In this document: in pieces, positions 43,210-51,984 of the stretch
Position numbering within the stretch: the first letter of the stretch is position 1
Layout of the letters: every line of letters starts with the position of its first letter
NCBI RefSeq assembly: GCF_001624695.1
Contig: NZ_JSEP01000001.1
Coordinates: 1,286 to 65,285 of the forward strand
Direction of reading: 5' to 3'
Length of the DNA stretch: 64,000 nucleotides
DNA from: Labrenzia sp. OB1
GTDB taxonomy: Bacteria; Pseudomonadota; Alphaproteobacteria; Rhizobiales; Stappiaceae
Translations under genes and position numbers: made by a program
Notes under the pieces: model-generated
The model's database searches: none
What the model was told of the DNA's origin: nothing
What the model saw: only the letters and a program-made list of their open reading frames with translations

Positions 43210-44541
43210 CTATTTGTAGATTTCAGGCAGCAGCGTTGTCGAGATCGCCGGGACATAGGCAATCAGCAAGGTTACGCCGAGCATGAAGAGAACGAAGGGG
43301 ACGGCACGAACCGCGATCTTGAGAATCGATTCACCGGTCAGGCCGGATACAACAAACAGGTTCAGGCCAAGGGGCGGCGTGATGAACCCGACACCGAGCG
43401 CGGTGATCATCATGATGCAGAACTGAATCTCGTTCATGCCGATGTTGTCGGCCAGCGGCTTCAGGATCGGTGCCAGGATCACGATGTTGGGTGTGGTTTC
43501 CATCACGCAGCCCGCGGCGATCAGAATCAGGATCATCATGAGAATCAGCACTGCCGGCTCTTCCGTGATGGACGTCAGCGCATAGACAAATCCTTGAGGC
43601 ACGCCGAGGATGGCGAGCGCCTGGGCGAGCGGCAGAGAGAACGCGATGATCGGAATGATCACTCCATTGACCTTTGCCGAACTCACCAGCATCGCCGGAA
43701 AGTCCGCCAATTTCAGTGTGCCAAGGATAAAGCCCATGATGATCGTCACGACGACGGCAATGGCGCCCGCTTCGGTTGGCGTCAGGCGACCGGAAAAAAT
43801 GCCGTAGAAGATGATCCCCGGGACGATGAATGCGTACCAGCCGGACTTCAGCGCCTGTCCGAAATTCGCCGCCCATTCCGAGAACGTCATCAAGCCGCCG
43901 CCCTCGTAGGCGTAGAGGCGGTTCATCACGATGTTGGTGACAAGGATTGACACGAGGATCGCGATGCCCGGGATGACGGCCGCAAGAAACAGGGTTGAAG
44001 CCGAGATGCCGAGTACCAGACCGATGATGATGTAGGCTATTGAAGGCGGGATAAGGATTCCGGTACAGGCGCCTGCTGCCACGAGAGCACATGCGTAGGG
44101 CCGCGGATACCCGCTTTCGACCAGCCGGTCGATGGTCATCCGGCCCACGGCCGCGGCACCGGCGGCATCCGAGCCGGAAATGGCCGCGAACATGCCACAC
44201 ACCAGGACTGTCGCGGAACCGAAGCCCCCCTTTGCCCAGCAGGTTAGCGCCTCGGCGACATCCAGGAACTTGCGGCTGAGACCGGTTCGAACCAACACGT
44301 CTCCGGTCAGGATGAAGAGCGGTACGGCGGTCAGCGCAAAGTGGTCGATCCCGTGAAACAGGCTCTCGCCGACCAGCGAAAGCGGCAAGGCGCCGGAAAT
44401 GACCAGCATTGCGATTGCCGCGGCGCCGATGGCTGCCCAAACGGGGACTGCAAGAGCCACGAGAAGGATGAAAATCAGAACCGGCGCGTAGAAGTCCCAG
44501 CCAAGCTCGACGGTCTGCTGTTGGAGTTGTTGCCAGAGCAT
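43210..44541 (-). CDS. TRAP transporter large permease, DHPS uptake
   Basis: A 443-residue DctM-type permease with about 12 hydrophobic segments. Its motifs are CGMFAAISGSDAAGAAAVGR, GILIPPSIAYIIIGL and FITPPLGLNLFVVSGLTG. It is 8 bases upstream of hpsN and should form the DHPS importer (hpsKLM type) with the two genes preceding it. The letter assignment of the three hps subunits is not made here. Confidence 0.9.
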   Translation of the reverse strand: MLWQQLQQQTVELGWDFYAPVLIFILLVALAVPVWAAIGAAAIAMLVISGALPLSLVGESLFHGIDHFALTAVPLFILTGDVLVRTGLSRKFLDVAEALTCWAKGGFGSATVLVCGMFAAISGSDAAGAAAVGRMTIDRLVESGYPRPYACALVAAGACTGILIPPSIAYIIIGLVLGISASTLFLAAVIPGIAILVSILVTNIVMNRLYAYEGGGLMTFSEWAANFGQALKSGWYAFIVPGIIFYGIFSGRLTPTEAGAIAVVVTIIMGFILGTLKLADFPAMLVSSAKVNGVIIPIIAFSLPLAQALAILGVPQGFVYALTSITEEPAVLILMMILILIAAGCVMETTPNIVILAPILKPLADNIGMNEIQFCIMMITALGVGFITPPLGLNLFVVSGLTGESILKIAVRAVPFVLFMLGVTLLIAYVPAISTTLLPEIYK

Positions 44542-44552
44542 GGGGTCCCTCC

Positions 44553-45068
44553 TCAGTCGAACAGCTTGTCGCCTTCGTAGACGGGCTTGCCGTCACGAAG
44601 ATCGCGGATGTCACGAAGAAAGGACTGGGCGAGGCGGAACAGCACCAGCGAGAAGCCGAAGGGGACCGCCATAAGGAACCAGACCTGGGAAATCCGCAGA
44701 CCGTGCGTTACGGAGCCGAACTTTGCGGACACCAGCACCGTCTCGAAGGACCAGTAGAACGCGACGAGAGCCACCCCTGCCATCACAAGGTCGCCGAGGA
44801 TATAGAGCAGAGCCTTGGTCCGGGGCCGGACATATTCCATCAGCACATCGATACGGATGTGCCCTCGTTCCTTCACCGCCGCGGCAGCACCAATCCATGC
44901 CAGATAAATAAACGAATACCTTACGATCTCCTCACCCCAAATCGACGAATAGGCGAAGACTTCTCGGCGGACCACTTCAATGAACATGGTCAGAACAAGC
45001 ATCACGTAGAAAACCAGAAGAAGCCAACGCTCGACATTCTGGTCAAAAGCTTGAAGAACTTTCGACAT
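44553..45068 (-). CDS. TRAP transporter small permease, DHPS uptake
   Basis: A 171-residue DctQ-type protein with four membrane helices (starting near residues 13, 48, 87 and 125) and the family loop VKERGHIRIDVLMEYVRP with conserved Arg and Asp. The ATG at 45068 has a GAGG site. It is separated from the binding-protein gene by 122 bases that contain a stable stem-loop. Confidence 0.88.
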   Translation of the reverse strand: MSKVLQAFDQNVERWLLLVFYVMLVLTMFIEVVRREVFAYSSIWGEEIVRYSFIYLAWIGAAAAVKERGHIRIDVLMEYVRPRTKALLYILGDLVMAGVALVAFYWSFETVLVSAKFGSVTHGLRISQVWFLMAVPFGFSLVLFRLAQSFLRDIRDLRDGKPVYEGDKLFD

Positions 45069-45150
45069 GGGCACTCCTCTACCGGCCACATCAGACAGAT
45101 GCCTGACGCGATGGTCGTGCAGCGAGGGAAAGACAAAAGCGCAAATGGGG

Positions 45151-45178
45151 CTGCCGGCGCCTGTGGACACGCCGGCAG
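45151..45178. promoter_or_regulatory. Stem-loop after the DHPS binding-protein gene
   Basis: A perfect 9-bp stem (CTGCCGGCG and complement) with a 10-base loop starts 13 bases past the binding-protein stop. On the minus strand it is followed by CCCCATTTGCGC and TTTT, too far for a clean terminator. It probably trims expression of the permeases relative to the receptor. Confidence 0.55.
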
Positions 45179-45190
45179 TGTTGTTAGCGA

Positions 45191-46333
45191 CTACGCGTCA
45201 TGCACGTAGAGGCGGCCTTGGGTATTGGCGGCCTCTTCGAGCTGGGCAAAGGCTTCCATGGAACCGGCAAGCTCCTTCTTGAAATCATCCCATTCGGTGC
45301 GTTGGTAGCCCCCGGCGGCCTGCCATTCGGCCAACTGGTCGTCGGTCAGACTATGGAATTCCACACCCGACTTCACGAGTTCCGACATTGCGAAGGAACG
45401 TGCGGCAGGCACCTTCGCAAGGTTTTGCTGCGCTGTGACCTCTCCCGCGAACTCGATGCCTTCCTGGACGTCCGGCGGGAGGGAGTTGAACCATTCGAGA
45501 TTCATGGAATACACCTGACTGTCCGGCACCGCCTGCGTGAACGTGACGTGGCTCAGGATGTCCTTGAAACCGAATACGTAAAGCGCGCCGACCGAAGGAT
45601 CGAGCGCATCGGCGACGCCCTGCTTGATCGCGGAAGGCGTCTCGCCCCAGGCCACCGGCGTCGGGTTCGCGCCGACCATGCGATAGTACTGCTGCAACAT
45701 GGCGGAGCCCGGAACGCGAAACTTAACACCATCAAGATCAGCCGGTGTTATGACCTTGTTGCCACCTTTGCGCACGGCGACAACGCGCGGATCGATCACG
45801 ACATAGAAGAGTGCCTTGAACCCGGAAGCTTCGATTTTGGGATGCACTTCCTTTTTCCAGGCGTCGGACGTCACGAGATTGGTGAAACGCTGGTTGGAGC
45901 CGCAAAAATAGGGCATGTTGATCAGGTCGACCGTCGACGCAAACGGCGCGAAATTCGAGAGGGAATGCTGGGCGGCCTGGATGGTTCCGCCCTGGACGGC
46001 CTGCGCAAGAGCGCCGCCAGCACCAAGCTGGCCGCCTGGCGCGAGCTTGACATATACCTTGCCGTTGGTTGCGTTCTGGATATTTTCCTTCAGGTCCAGC
46101 TGCATGATCGGATAGCTGCGCGAGGCACCAAGAAGATACGCGGTCGCCAGCGTCATGGTGTGCTCGGCAGCTTTCTCGCGTTCGCGTTCCTCTTGCGCTA
46201 TTTGTGCGACGGCTTCATCAGACCAGAGCGTACCAGCGGCCCCTGCCACAAGAGCCGCAGTAAAACCGCCGCATGCGGTCAATTTCAGGAAATTTCGACG
46301 CCCATGCGATGTGAGCTCGTCTTTCTTTTTCAT
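45191..46333 (-). CDS. TRAP transporter substrate-binding protein, DHPS uptake
   Basis: A 380-residue receptor with a twin-arginine signal (HGRRNFLKLTACGGFTAALV) and a DctP fold (GQLGAGGALAQAVQGGTIQ; LDGVKFRVPGSAMLQQYYRMVGA split by the ligand Arg). The Tat signal is unusual for DctP proteins and suggests folding before export. It is 30 bases downstream of a small membrane-protein gene, and upstream of that lies the 26-bp operator. Confidence 0.88.
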   Translation of the reverse strand: MKKKDELTSHGRRNFLKLTACGGFTAALVAGAAGTLWSDEAVAQIAQEEREREKAAEHTMTLATAYLLGASRSYPIMQLDLKENIQNATNGKVYVKLAPGGQLGAGGALAQAVQGGTIQAAQHSLSNFAPFASTVDLINMPYFCGSNQRFTNLVTSDAWKKEVHPKIEASGFKALFYVVIDPRVVAVRKGGNKVITPADLDGVKFRVPGSAMLQQYYRMVGANPTPVAWGETPSAIKQGVADALDPSVGALYVFGFKDILSHVTFTQAVPDSQVYSMNLEWFNSLPPDVQEGIEFAGEVTAQQNLAKVPAARSFAMSELVKSGVEFHSLTDDQLAEWQAAGGYQRTEWDDFKKELAGSMEAFAQLEEAANTQGRLYVHDA

Positions 46334-46363
46334 GAATCCCTCCCAGAACTCTCAGTATTAAAT

Positions 46364-46546
46364 TCACGGATTGCCAGGTTTTGCTTCTGCTTCCCGCTTC
46401 AAGATGGCAATCACGAATGCAATCGATGCGGCGAAGAGCAAAATCATCTCACTGACGATCCCCAACAACGGCGTGCCGGTAATGGAGCCCATCGATACAT
46501 TGATCACGAAAATGACGAAAAAGCCGCCTGACAAAGCCAAAAACAT
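46364..46546 (-). CDS. Small two-helix membrane protein heading the DHPS operon
   Basis: A 60-residue protein composed of two hydrophobic helices (about residues 2-20 and 30-50, the second reading IVSEMILLFAASIAFVIAIL) with a short charged tail. The ATG at 46546 has GGGAGG seven bases upstream; a GTG two codons earlier is less likely. It is the first gene after the operator palindrome and precedes the TRAP receptor. No domain is recognised. It may be an accessory subunit of the transporter. Confidence 0.6.
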   Translation of the reverse strand: MFLALSGGFFVIFVINVSMGSITGTPLLGIVSEMILLFAASIAFVIAILKREAEAKPGNP

Positions 46547-46580
46547 GATCACCTCCCAACGATCAGATTACCTGTCACAA

Positions 46581-46606
46581 CAAAAATGTAAGCGCTTACA
46601 TTTTTG
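46581..46606. promoter_or_regulatory. 26-bp perfect palindrome, LacI-family operator
   Basis: A perfectly symmetric 26-bp sequence with core TGTAAGCGCTTACA flanked by A5/T5 runs. The central CG-containing dyad is typical of LacI/GalR-type operators. It sits between the DHPS operon (starting 46546) and the divergent LacI-type gene (starting 46701), 35 bases upstream of the former's start codon, so it should control both. Confidence 0.8.
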
Positions 46607-46700
46607 TTTGCAAGCAGAAATTTGTTCCGTTCCCTCCGCAATGCCTTTAAAGCGACCAAAGGGAACGCCAAGACTACTGATCAATCAGGCGCAAAGAGCG

Positions 46701-47720
46701 ATGACCAATAACTCGAATAAACCTGTGTCTGCAGTGCCTAAACTTGAAGATGTTGCAAGGGCGGCAGGGGTTTCCACCGCCACGGTTTCACGCTGCCTCA
46801 ACACTCCGGACCGGGTTTCCAGAAAAACGATCAAACGCGTCATGGATGCGATTGATAGCCTCGGATATTCACCCAACTACAGCGCACGCGCGCTGGCAGC
46901 AGGCAGAACGAACACTATCGGCGCAATCATTCCAACCATGGAAAACGCCATTTTCGCGCGTGGTATTCAGGCCTTTCAGGAAGAGCTTCAAAAAAACGGA
47001 TGCACGCTGCTGGTGGCAAGCTCTTCCTATCGGCAGGACCTGGAGGAGGAACAGATCAAGACGCTTACGGCACGAGGCGCCGATGCATTGCTGCTCATCG
47101 GCTTTCAACGTGACCCGCATCTCTATGAGTTTTTGGAAAAGCGCAAGATTCCCTTCGTTTTGACCTGGGCGTGCAAACCCTCCCACGAGCAGCTGTTTGT
47201 CGGCTTCGACAATCGCAAGGCCATGAAGGAATTGGCAGCAAGGGTGATTTCTCTGGGACATCGATCACTCGGATGCATATCTGCGGAAACAGCGACGAAC
47301 GATCGTGCCAGCGAACGTGTGGAGGGGATCTGCGCTGCCATGCAGGACGCCGGCCTTGACCCCGGCTCCCTGCGCATCGTTGAAACGACATACTCCATTG
47401 AGAATGGAGAAAAAGCCTTTCACCAGTTATTGACCGGTGACAATGCACCCACTGCCGTTCTGTGCGGCAACGACGTTCTCGCGATTGGTGCATTGAGAGG
47501 GGCAGCCGCCTTGAATCTGCGCGTACCACAAGACGTTGCTATCACCGGCTTCGATGATATCGAACTGGCAAGTGTCGCGCCTATCCCGTTGACGACGGTC
47601 CATGTGCCTCATCGACGCATGGGGCAGCTCGCGGCACGCGTACTGATTGACGCGCTGAATGATGTGCCAGCGTCAAGTGTCGAACTCCCCACGGAGGTGT
47701 GCCTTAGAAAAACGCTCTAG
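46701..47720 (+). CDS. LacI-family regulator, probable repressor of the DHPS operon
   Basis: A 339-residue regulator. The N-terminal HTH is PKLEDVARAAGVSTATVSRCL (about residues 15-35), the hinge helix carries YSARALAAGRTNTIGAI, and the effector domain is of periplasmic-binding type, ending TGFDDIELASVAPIPLTTV and a dimer interface. It is closest to GntR (gluconate)-like members of the family. The ATG at 46701 gives the normal family length; the open frame upstream is fortuitous. It is divergent from, and presumably controls, the sulfonate operon. Confidence 0.88.
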   Translation: MTNNSNKPVSAVPKLEDVARAAGVSTATVSRCLNTPDRVSRKTIKRVMDAIDSLGYSPNYSARALAAGRTNTIGAIIPTMENAIFARGIQAFQEELQKNGCTLLVASSSYRQDLEEEQIKTLTARGADALLLIGFQRDPHLYEFLEKRKIPFVLTWACKPSHEQLFVGFDNRKAMKELAARVISLGHRSLGCISAETATNDRASERVEGICAAMQDAGLDPGSLRIVETTYSIENGEKAFHQLLTGDNAPTAVLCGNDVLAIGALRGAAALNLRVPQDVAITGFDDIELASVAPIPLTTVHVPHRRMGQLAARVLIDALNDVPASSVELPTEVCLRKTL

Positions 47721-47849
47721 CTGGTCGGGGGGCTGGGCTATCGCGCGGTTTTTGCGGGTGTCCAGCTGGAATGAAGTCCTATGTTTTGACCACTACAAAA
47801 AGAACGCAACACATCCTCGACTAAACTCAAGCCGGTCTGATGTCCCATT

Positions 47850-48872
47850 TTATCTGACGACCGACAACGTCGAAAGACTGGATTGACGCGTGACGAGTTC
47901 GACGTCGTATCGCTTCCTGTCCGGCGGACGCTTTCCCTCGGTGATCCAGGCCAGCATGGCTTCGGCGGCATTGCGGCCGAAGGTCGCGGAATCGCACCTA
48001 ACGGAACTGAGCCGGGGATAGGCGATCGAGCTTTCCTCGATGTCATCGAAGCCTACAATCTTGAAATCCCGGCCGGCCCGGATACCGGCTTCGGCGAAAC
48101 CGCTGAGCATGCCGAGCGCGACCAGGTCGCTGAAACAGATTGCTGCCTCGATGTCACGATGTCTTTCCGCCAGATGCAGGGCGATGTCGCGGCCGAAGGC
48201 CCTGGAAGGACGTCCGTAAAAGACGGTTGGCACCAGCCCGTTCGCCTTCATGGCCTCGTCGTACCCGATCATGCGCTCCAGCGTGATCGGCCGATCCTGA
48301 ATGCCGCCGACAAAGGCAATGTTTTTGGAACCAAGCCCGATCAGATGCTCGCCGGCCAACCGGCCTCCAGCCGCGTAGTCGTGGGAGGCAAAGGGAAACA
48401 GGTCTGTGCGTTCATCCACCTGTCTGAGAACCTGCATGGTCGGAATGCCGGCGCGCTCGATGCGATCAAACGGGCGGTCCTCGCCGCCATAGGTCGGAGA
48501 CACCACAAAAGCGGAGACGCCATGTTCGATCATGCTGTCGATTACCCGCGCCTGGATGTCCGGATCCTCGTCGGTGTTGGCGATAACGGTGGAATAGCCC
48601 TGCCGGGCAAAACTCATCTGCGCGCTCGCCGCGAACTCGGTAAAGAAGGGGTTGCGCAGATCGTTGATGATCAGCCCGATCAGTCCTGACCCCGCGCCGC
48701 GCAGGCCGGCGGCCGAACGGTTGTAGACATAGCCGAGGTCGGCGATAGCCTTCATGACCTCGGTCCGAGTTGTTTCCTTGACCAGGGCGGAGTTCTGCAG
48801 GACCAGCGACACCGTGGATTTCGACACGCCCGCGCTGCGCGCCACATCCAGGATTGTCGGTCGTTTGCCCAT
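47850..48872 (-). CDS. LacI-family regulator at the end of the sugar-type operon
   Basis: A 340-residue LacI/PurR-type regulator with HTH PTILDVARSAGVSKSTVSLVL (about residues 5-25), hinge NRSAAGLRGAGSGLIGLI, and an effector domain ending VGFDDIEESSIAYPRLSSV. It begins five bases after the DUF993 stop and is the last gene of the 13-gene operon. It is the obvious candidate to bind the two TTGGATCGTTCCAA sites in front of the first gene, giving autoregulation. Confidence 0.88.
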   Translation of the reverse strand: MGKRPTILDVARSAGVSKSTVSLVLQNSALVKETTRTEVMKAIADLGYVYNRSAAGLRGAGSGLIGLIINDLRNPFFTEFAASAQMSFARQGYSTVIANTDEDPDIQARVIDSMIEHGVSAFVVSPTYGGEDRPFDRIERAGIPTMQVLRQVDERTDLFPFASHDYAAGGRLAGEHLIGLGSKNIAFVGGIQDRPITLERMIGYDEAMKANGLVPTVFYGRPSRAFGRDIALHLAERHRDIEAAICFSDLVALGMLSGFAEAGIRAGRDFKIVGFDDIEESSIAYPRLSSVRCDSATFGRNAAEAMLAWITEGKRPPDRKRYDVELVTRQSSLSTLSVVR

Positions 48873-48877
48873 GTGCC

Positions 48878-50041
48878 TCAGCCGATGCCATGCAGTTTCA
48901 GGAGTAACGTCATCCGCTCCGCGGCGACGTCCGGTTTTGACAGCAATCGGGATTTGTCCGCAAGCCTGAAAATTTCCGCATAGTGAGTGATTTCGCGCGA
49001 GGACTGAAACCCGCCCGGCATGATGAAGTGGCTCTGGGCGTCGTTGAGCCAGGCCAGAAACGCGATCCCGGCCTTGTAGAACCGGGTCGGTGCCTTGAAG
49101 ATTTCCCGGCTCAGGGGAACAGTCGGCGCGAAAAGCGCATGATAGGTTTCCAGATCCCCCCGGGCCAGGGCTTCGAGGGCCTGGCTGGCCACCGGGGCAA
49201 TCGCGGCAAAGGCGCCCAGAAGCGCATGGGAATAGCGGCTGCCGTCACCCTCGATCAGCTCGGCGTAATTGAAATCATCACCCGTATAGAGACGCACCCC
49301 TTCCGGCAGCCGTGCCCGGAAGCGTTCCTCATGGTCCTTGTCCAGCAGCGAGATCTTGATGCCGTCGACCCTGTCCCTGTGGGCGTCGATGATCGACAGC
49401 GCCACATCCGAAGCCCTGTCGACATCGCCTGATCCCCAGTACCCCGCCAGCGCGGGATCGAACATGTCCCCCAGCCAGTGCAGGATCACCGGTGCGGCCG
49501 CCTGGTCGAGCAGCCTGCCATAGACAAAGGCGTAGTCATCCGCACCAGCTCCGATCGCGGGAAAGGCACGCGACGCCATCAGGATCACCTGGCCGCCGGC
49601 GGCCTCGATCACTTCCATCTGTTCCGCATAGGCCCCAAGGATATCCGCGGTCGTACGGAGCTCGTCGAGGGTCTTGTGGTCGGTACCGGCACCGCAGGCC
49701 ACACGCGGCTTCAACGGATGGGTCTTCGCCTCCGTCATGGTCCGCTGAATGAGTTCCCGCGCGGTCGGCCAGTCGACGCCCATGCCGCGCTGCGCCGTGT
49801 CCATGGCCTCCGCCAGGCCAAGTCCCTGGTCCCACAGCCAGTGCCGGAAGCGGAGCGTGTTGTCCCAATCGACCGCTGGCGTTCCTTCCCAGGGAGCGCG
49901 CTCGGCCAGGGGGTGGGAGACCACATGGGCCGCGGCAAACGCGGTTCTGGTAAGGGTGGTCCGTGGTGCCCGCGGGATCAGGGCCTCACCGGTCTGGGTA
50001 TAGGGCTCCAGCCGGTTTTCGTATGTCGGAAGGGTCAGCAT
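48878..50041 (-). CDS. DUF993 family protein (dihydrodipicolinate-synthase-like barrel)
   Basis: A 387-residue protein of the DUF993 family, predicted to be a TIM barrel of the DapA/aldolase superfamily. The Lys in DGIKISLLD corresponds to the Schiff-base Lys position of class I lyases. Other recognisable parts are VACGAGTDH and VILHWLGDMFDP. It could carry out a retro-aldol or dehydration step on a keto-sugar acid. It sits between the Dabb protein and LacI genes. The reaction is not known. Confidence 0.8.
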   Translation of the reverse strand: MLTLPTYENRLEPYTQTGEALIPRAPRTTLTRTAFAAAHVVSHPLAERAPWEGTPAVDWDNTLRFRHWLWDQGLGLAEAMDTAQRGMGVDWPTARELIQRTMTEAKTHPLKPRVACGAGTDHKTLDELRTTADILGAYAEQMEVIEAAGGQVILMASRAFPAIGAGADDYAFVYGRLLDQAAAPVILHWLGDMFDPALAGYWGSGDVDRASDVALSIIDAHRDRVDGIKISLLDKDHEERFRARLPEGVRLYTGDDFNYAELIEGDGSRYSHALLGAFAAIAPVASQALEALARGDLETYHALFAPTVPLSREIFKAPTRFYKAGIAFLAWLNDAQSHFIMPGGFQSSREITHYAEIFRLADKSRLLSKPDVAAERMTLLLKLHGIG

Positions 50042-50070
50042 GATCTACTCCGGGATCTTGATATCGTTGC

Positions 50071-50385
50071 TCAGGCCGAGACGGGAATGTCGAGGACGAG
50101 AATGCCGTCGAGACCGCCGATGGCGTTTTCGACCAGCCTGCCTCCGAGCACCTTGTGGTCCGGGTGCTGCTGATAGCGCTCCAGCGCCTCCCAGTTCTCG
50201 AAATCCACGACAAAGCCGTGCATGTAACCGCGCTCGATTTTTTCCGGGCTTTCGCTGCGGCCCGAGACGATGCCGACAATGCCGGAAACATGCTTTTCGA
50301 TTGCTCGCAGTTCTCCGAACAATGCGGCAATGGTTTCCTCGGAAACGTCTGGCTTGAACTTGATGAGAACGATATGGCGGATCAT
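50071..50385 (-). CDS. Dabb (stress-responsive A/B barrel) protein
   Basis: A 104-residue dimeric ferredoxin-like barrel domain: start MIRHIVLIKFKPDVSEE, central YMHGFVVDFENWEALERYQQHPDH split by the conserved His. Members act as small isomerases or cyclases or are of unknown role. It overlaps the GMC gene stop by four bases, so it is translationally coupled to an oxidoreductase whose product it might rearrange. Confidence 0.83.
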   Translation of the reverse strand: MIRHIVLIKFKPDVSEETIAALFGELRAIEKHVSGIVGIVSGRSESPEKIERGYMHGFVVDFENWEALERYQQHPDHKVLGGRLVENAIGGLDGILVLDIPVSA

Positions 50386-51974
50386 GTCCGGGCTCCGTGG
50401 TCTTCGCGGATCATGTCGGAGGCTTTTTCACCGATCATGATGGCCGCAGCATTGGTGTTGGATGAAATGACATTCGGCATGATGGAGGCATCGACCACAC
50501 GCAGGCGCTCGATGCCGTTGAAGCGCAGGCGCGGATCGACCACGGCCTGTTTGTCGATGCCCATCCGGCAGGTGCCGACCGGGTGATGCGATGTCTTGGA
50601 ATGCTCGCAGATGAAGCGAAAATAGTCGTCATCGGTCCTGACGTCCGGTCCGGGTAGGCGTTCGGCCTTGATGAAAGGTTTGAGCGGCGACTGTGCAAGG
50701 ATTTCCTGCGTCAGCTTCAGTCCGCGAATCGACATCTGCCGGTCGCGCTGGTCTTCCAGATAGTTGGGGTCGATCAGCGGCTCGGCCGACGGGTCGGCGC
50801 TCCCGAGACGCACCGTGCCGCGGGAGCGCGGGCGCAGATAGCAGGAATTCAGGGTCACGCCGCCCTCGGGCATCGCCGCAACACCCGATTCAATTCCTGT
50901 GCCGAGGCCCAGGTGAAACTGCAGGTCGGGCGACCGGGCCTCGGGATCCGCGTACCAGAACCCGCCGGTTTCAAACAGGCTGGAAGCGACCGGCCCGCGC
51001 CGGGTGAAGAGATATTGAAGCCCCGCAATTACCGACATGTGCGGCTTGGCGTAGCGGTCGTAGGTGTGCGGGCCGCTCACCTCGCAAATGCAGTAGAGGT
51101 CGAGATGATCCTGCAGGTTGGCGCCGACGGACGGCTGGTCGAGAACCACGTCCAGGCCGAGGCCGCGCAGGTTGTCCGCGGGGCCGATCCCGGAGAGCTG
51201 CAGCAGCCTCGGTGACCCGATCGAGCCGCAGGACAAGATCACTTCCGTCGAGGCTGTCAGCCGCGTGCCGTCAACCAGTTCCACTCCTGCCGCCTTTCCG
51301 GCCTCGACCAAGATACGGTGCACATTCGCCCCTGTGCGCACTTCCAGGTTCGGACGGCCGCGGTTGGGCGCGAGATAGGCCATGGCCGCCGAGGATCGCC
51401 GGGCATTGCGCTGGGTCAGCTGGTAGTAGGCGGCCCCGTCCTGCTTCGCGCCGGTGACATCCTCGTTTTTTGGAATCCCAAGCACGGCTGCGGCCTCGAA
51501 ATAGGCTTCGCAGATCGGCAAGGGCGCGCAGGGTTTCGACACGCCGAGCGGTCCGCCCTTGCCGTGAAAGCGGTTGTCATAGGTGTCGTTATCTTCGGCC
51601 TTTAAATAGTAAGGCAGCACGTTCTCGTAACCCCAGCCCTCACAGCCGAGCTGACGCCATTCATCATAGTCGAGCGGATTGCCGCGTGTGTAGATCTGGG
51701 CATTGATCGCCGAACCGCCGCCGATCACCCTGGCCTGGGTGTATCGGAAGACCCGGTCGTTCATGTGCCTTTGCGGCACCGTGTGCCAGCCCCAGGACCC
51801 GATGCCCTTAGTCATCTTCGCGAAACCGGCGGGCAGGTGATAGAACGGGTGCCGGTCGCGCCCGCCCGCTTCCAGCAGCAAAACCTTGATGTCTGGATTT
51901 TCGGTCAGGCGGGCCGCCACGACAGAGCCGGCGCTGCCGCCACCGATGATGATGAAATCGTAGCCTTTTTCCAT
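50382..51974 (-). CDS. GMC-family flavoprotein oxidoreductase (choline-dehydrogenase-like)
   Basis: A 530-residue FAD enzyme. The N-terminal FAD motif is DFIIIGGGSAGSVVAARL, GMC signature 1 is near ARVIGGGSAINAQIYTRG, signature 2 is near ILSCGSIGSPRLLQLSGIG, and the C-terminal catalytic His/Asn region reads TSHHPVGTCRMG and NTNAAAIMIGEKA. It oxidises an alcohol, passing electrons to oxygen or a carrier. ATG at 51974. It is one of two very different GMC enzymes in this operon. Confidence 0.88.
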   Translation of the reverse strand: MEKGYDFIIIGGGSAGSVVAARLTENPDIKVLLLEAGGRDRHPFYHLPAGFAKMTKGIGSWGWHTVPQRHMNDRVFRYTQARVIGGGSAINAQIYTRGNPLDYDEWRQLGCEGWGYENVLPYYLKAEDNDTYDNRFHGKGGPLGVSKPCAPLPICEAYFEAAAVLGIPKNEDVTGAKQDGAAYYQLTQRNARRSSAAMAYLAPNRGRPNLEVRTGANVHRILVEAGKAAGVELVDGTRLTASTEVILSCGSIGSPRLLQLSGIGPADNLRGLGLDVVLDQPSVGANLQDHLDLYCICEVSGPHTYDRYAKPHMSVIAGLQYLFTRRGPVASSLFETGGFWYADPEARSPDLQFHLGLGTGIESGVAAMPEGGVTLNSCYLRPRSRGTVRLGSADPSAEPLIDPNYLEDQRDRQMSIRGLKLTQEILAQSPLKPFIKAERLPGPDVRTDDDYFRFICEHSKTSHHPVGTCRMGIDKQAVVDPRLRFNGIERLRVVDASIMPNVISSNTNAAAIMIGEKASDMIREDHGART

Positions 51975-51984
51975 GTCTGCTCTC

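Noticed and set aside
14700..44541. Frame-shifted GC-rich open frames inside the TRAP permease genes (for example 14680-15330, 30193-31410 and 43331-44614)
   Set aside because: They have no hydrophobic pattern or motif and lie in alternative frames of well-supported permease genes.
46371..46700. N-terminal extension of the LacI regulator to 449 residues
   Set aside because: The extension would be read through the operator palindrome and antisense to the small membrane gene. The family length and HTH position support the ATG at 46701.
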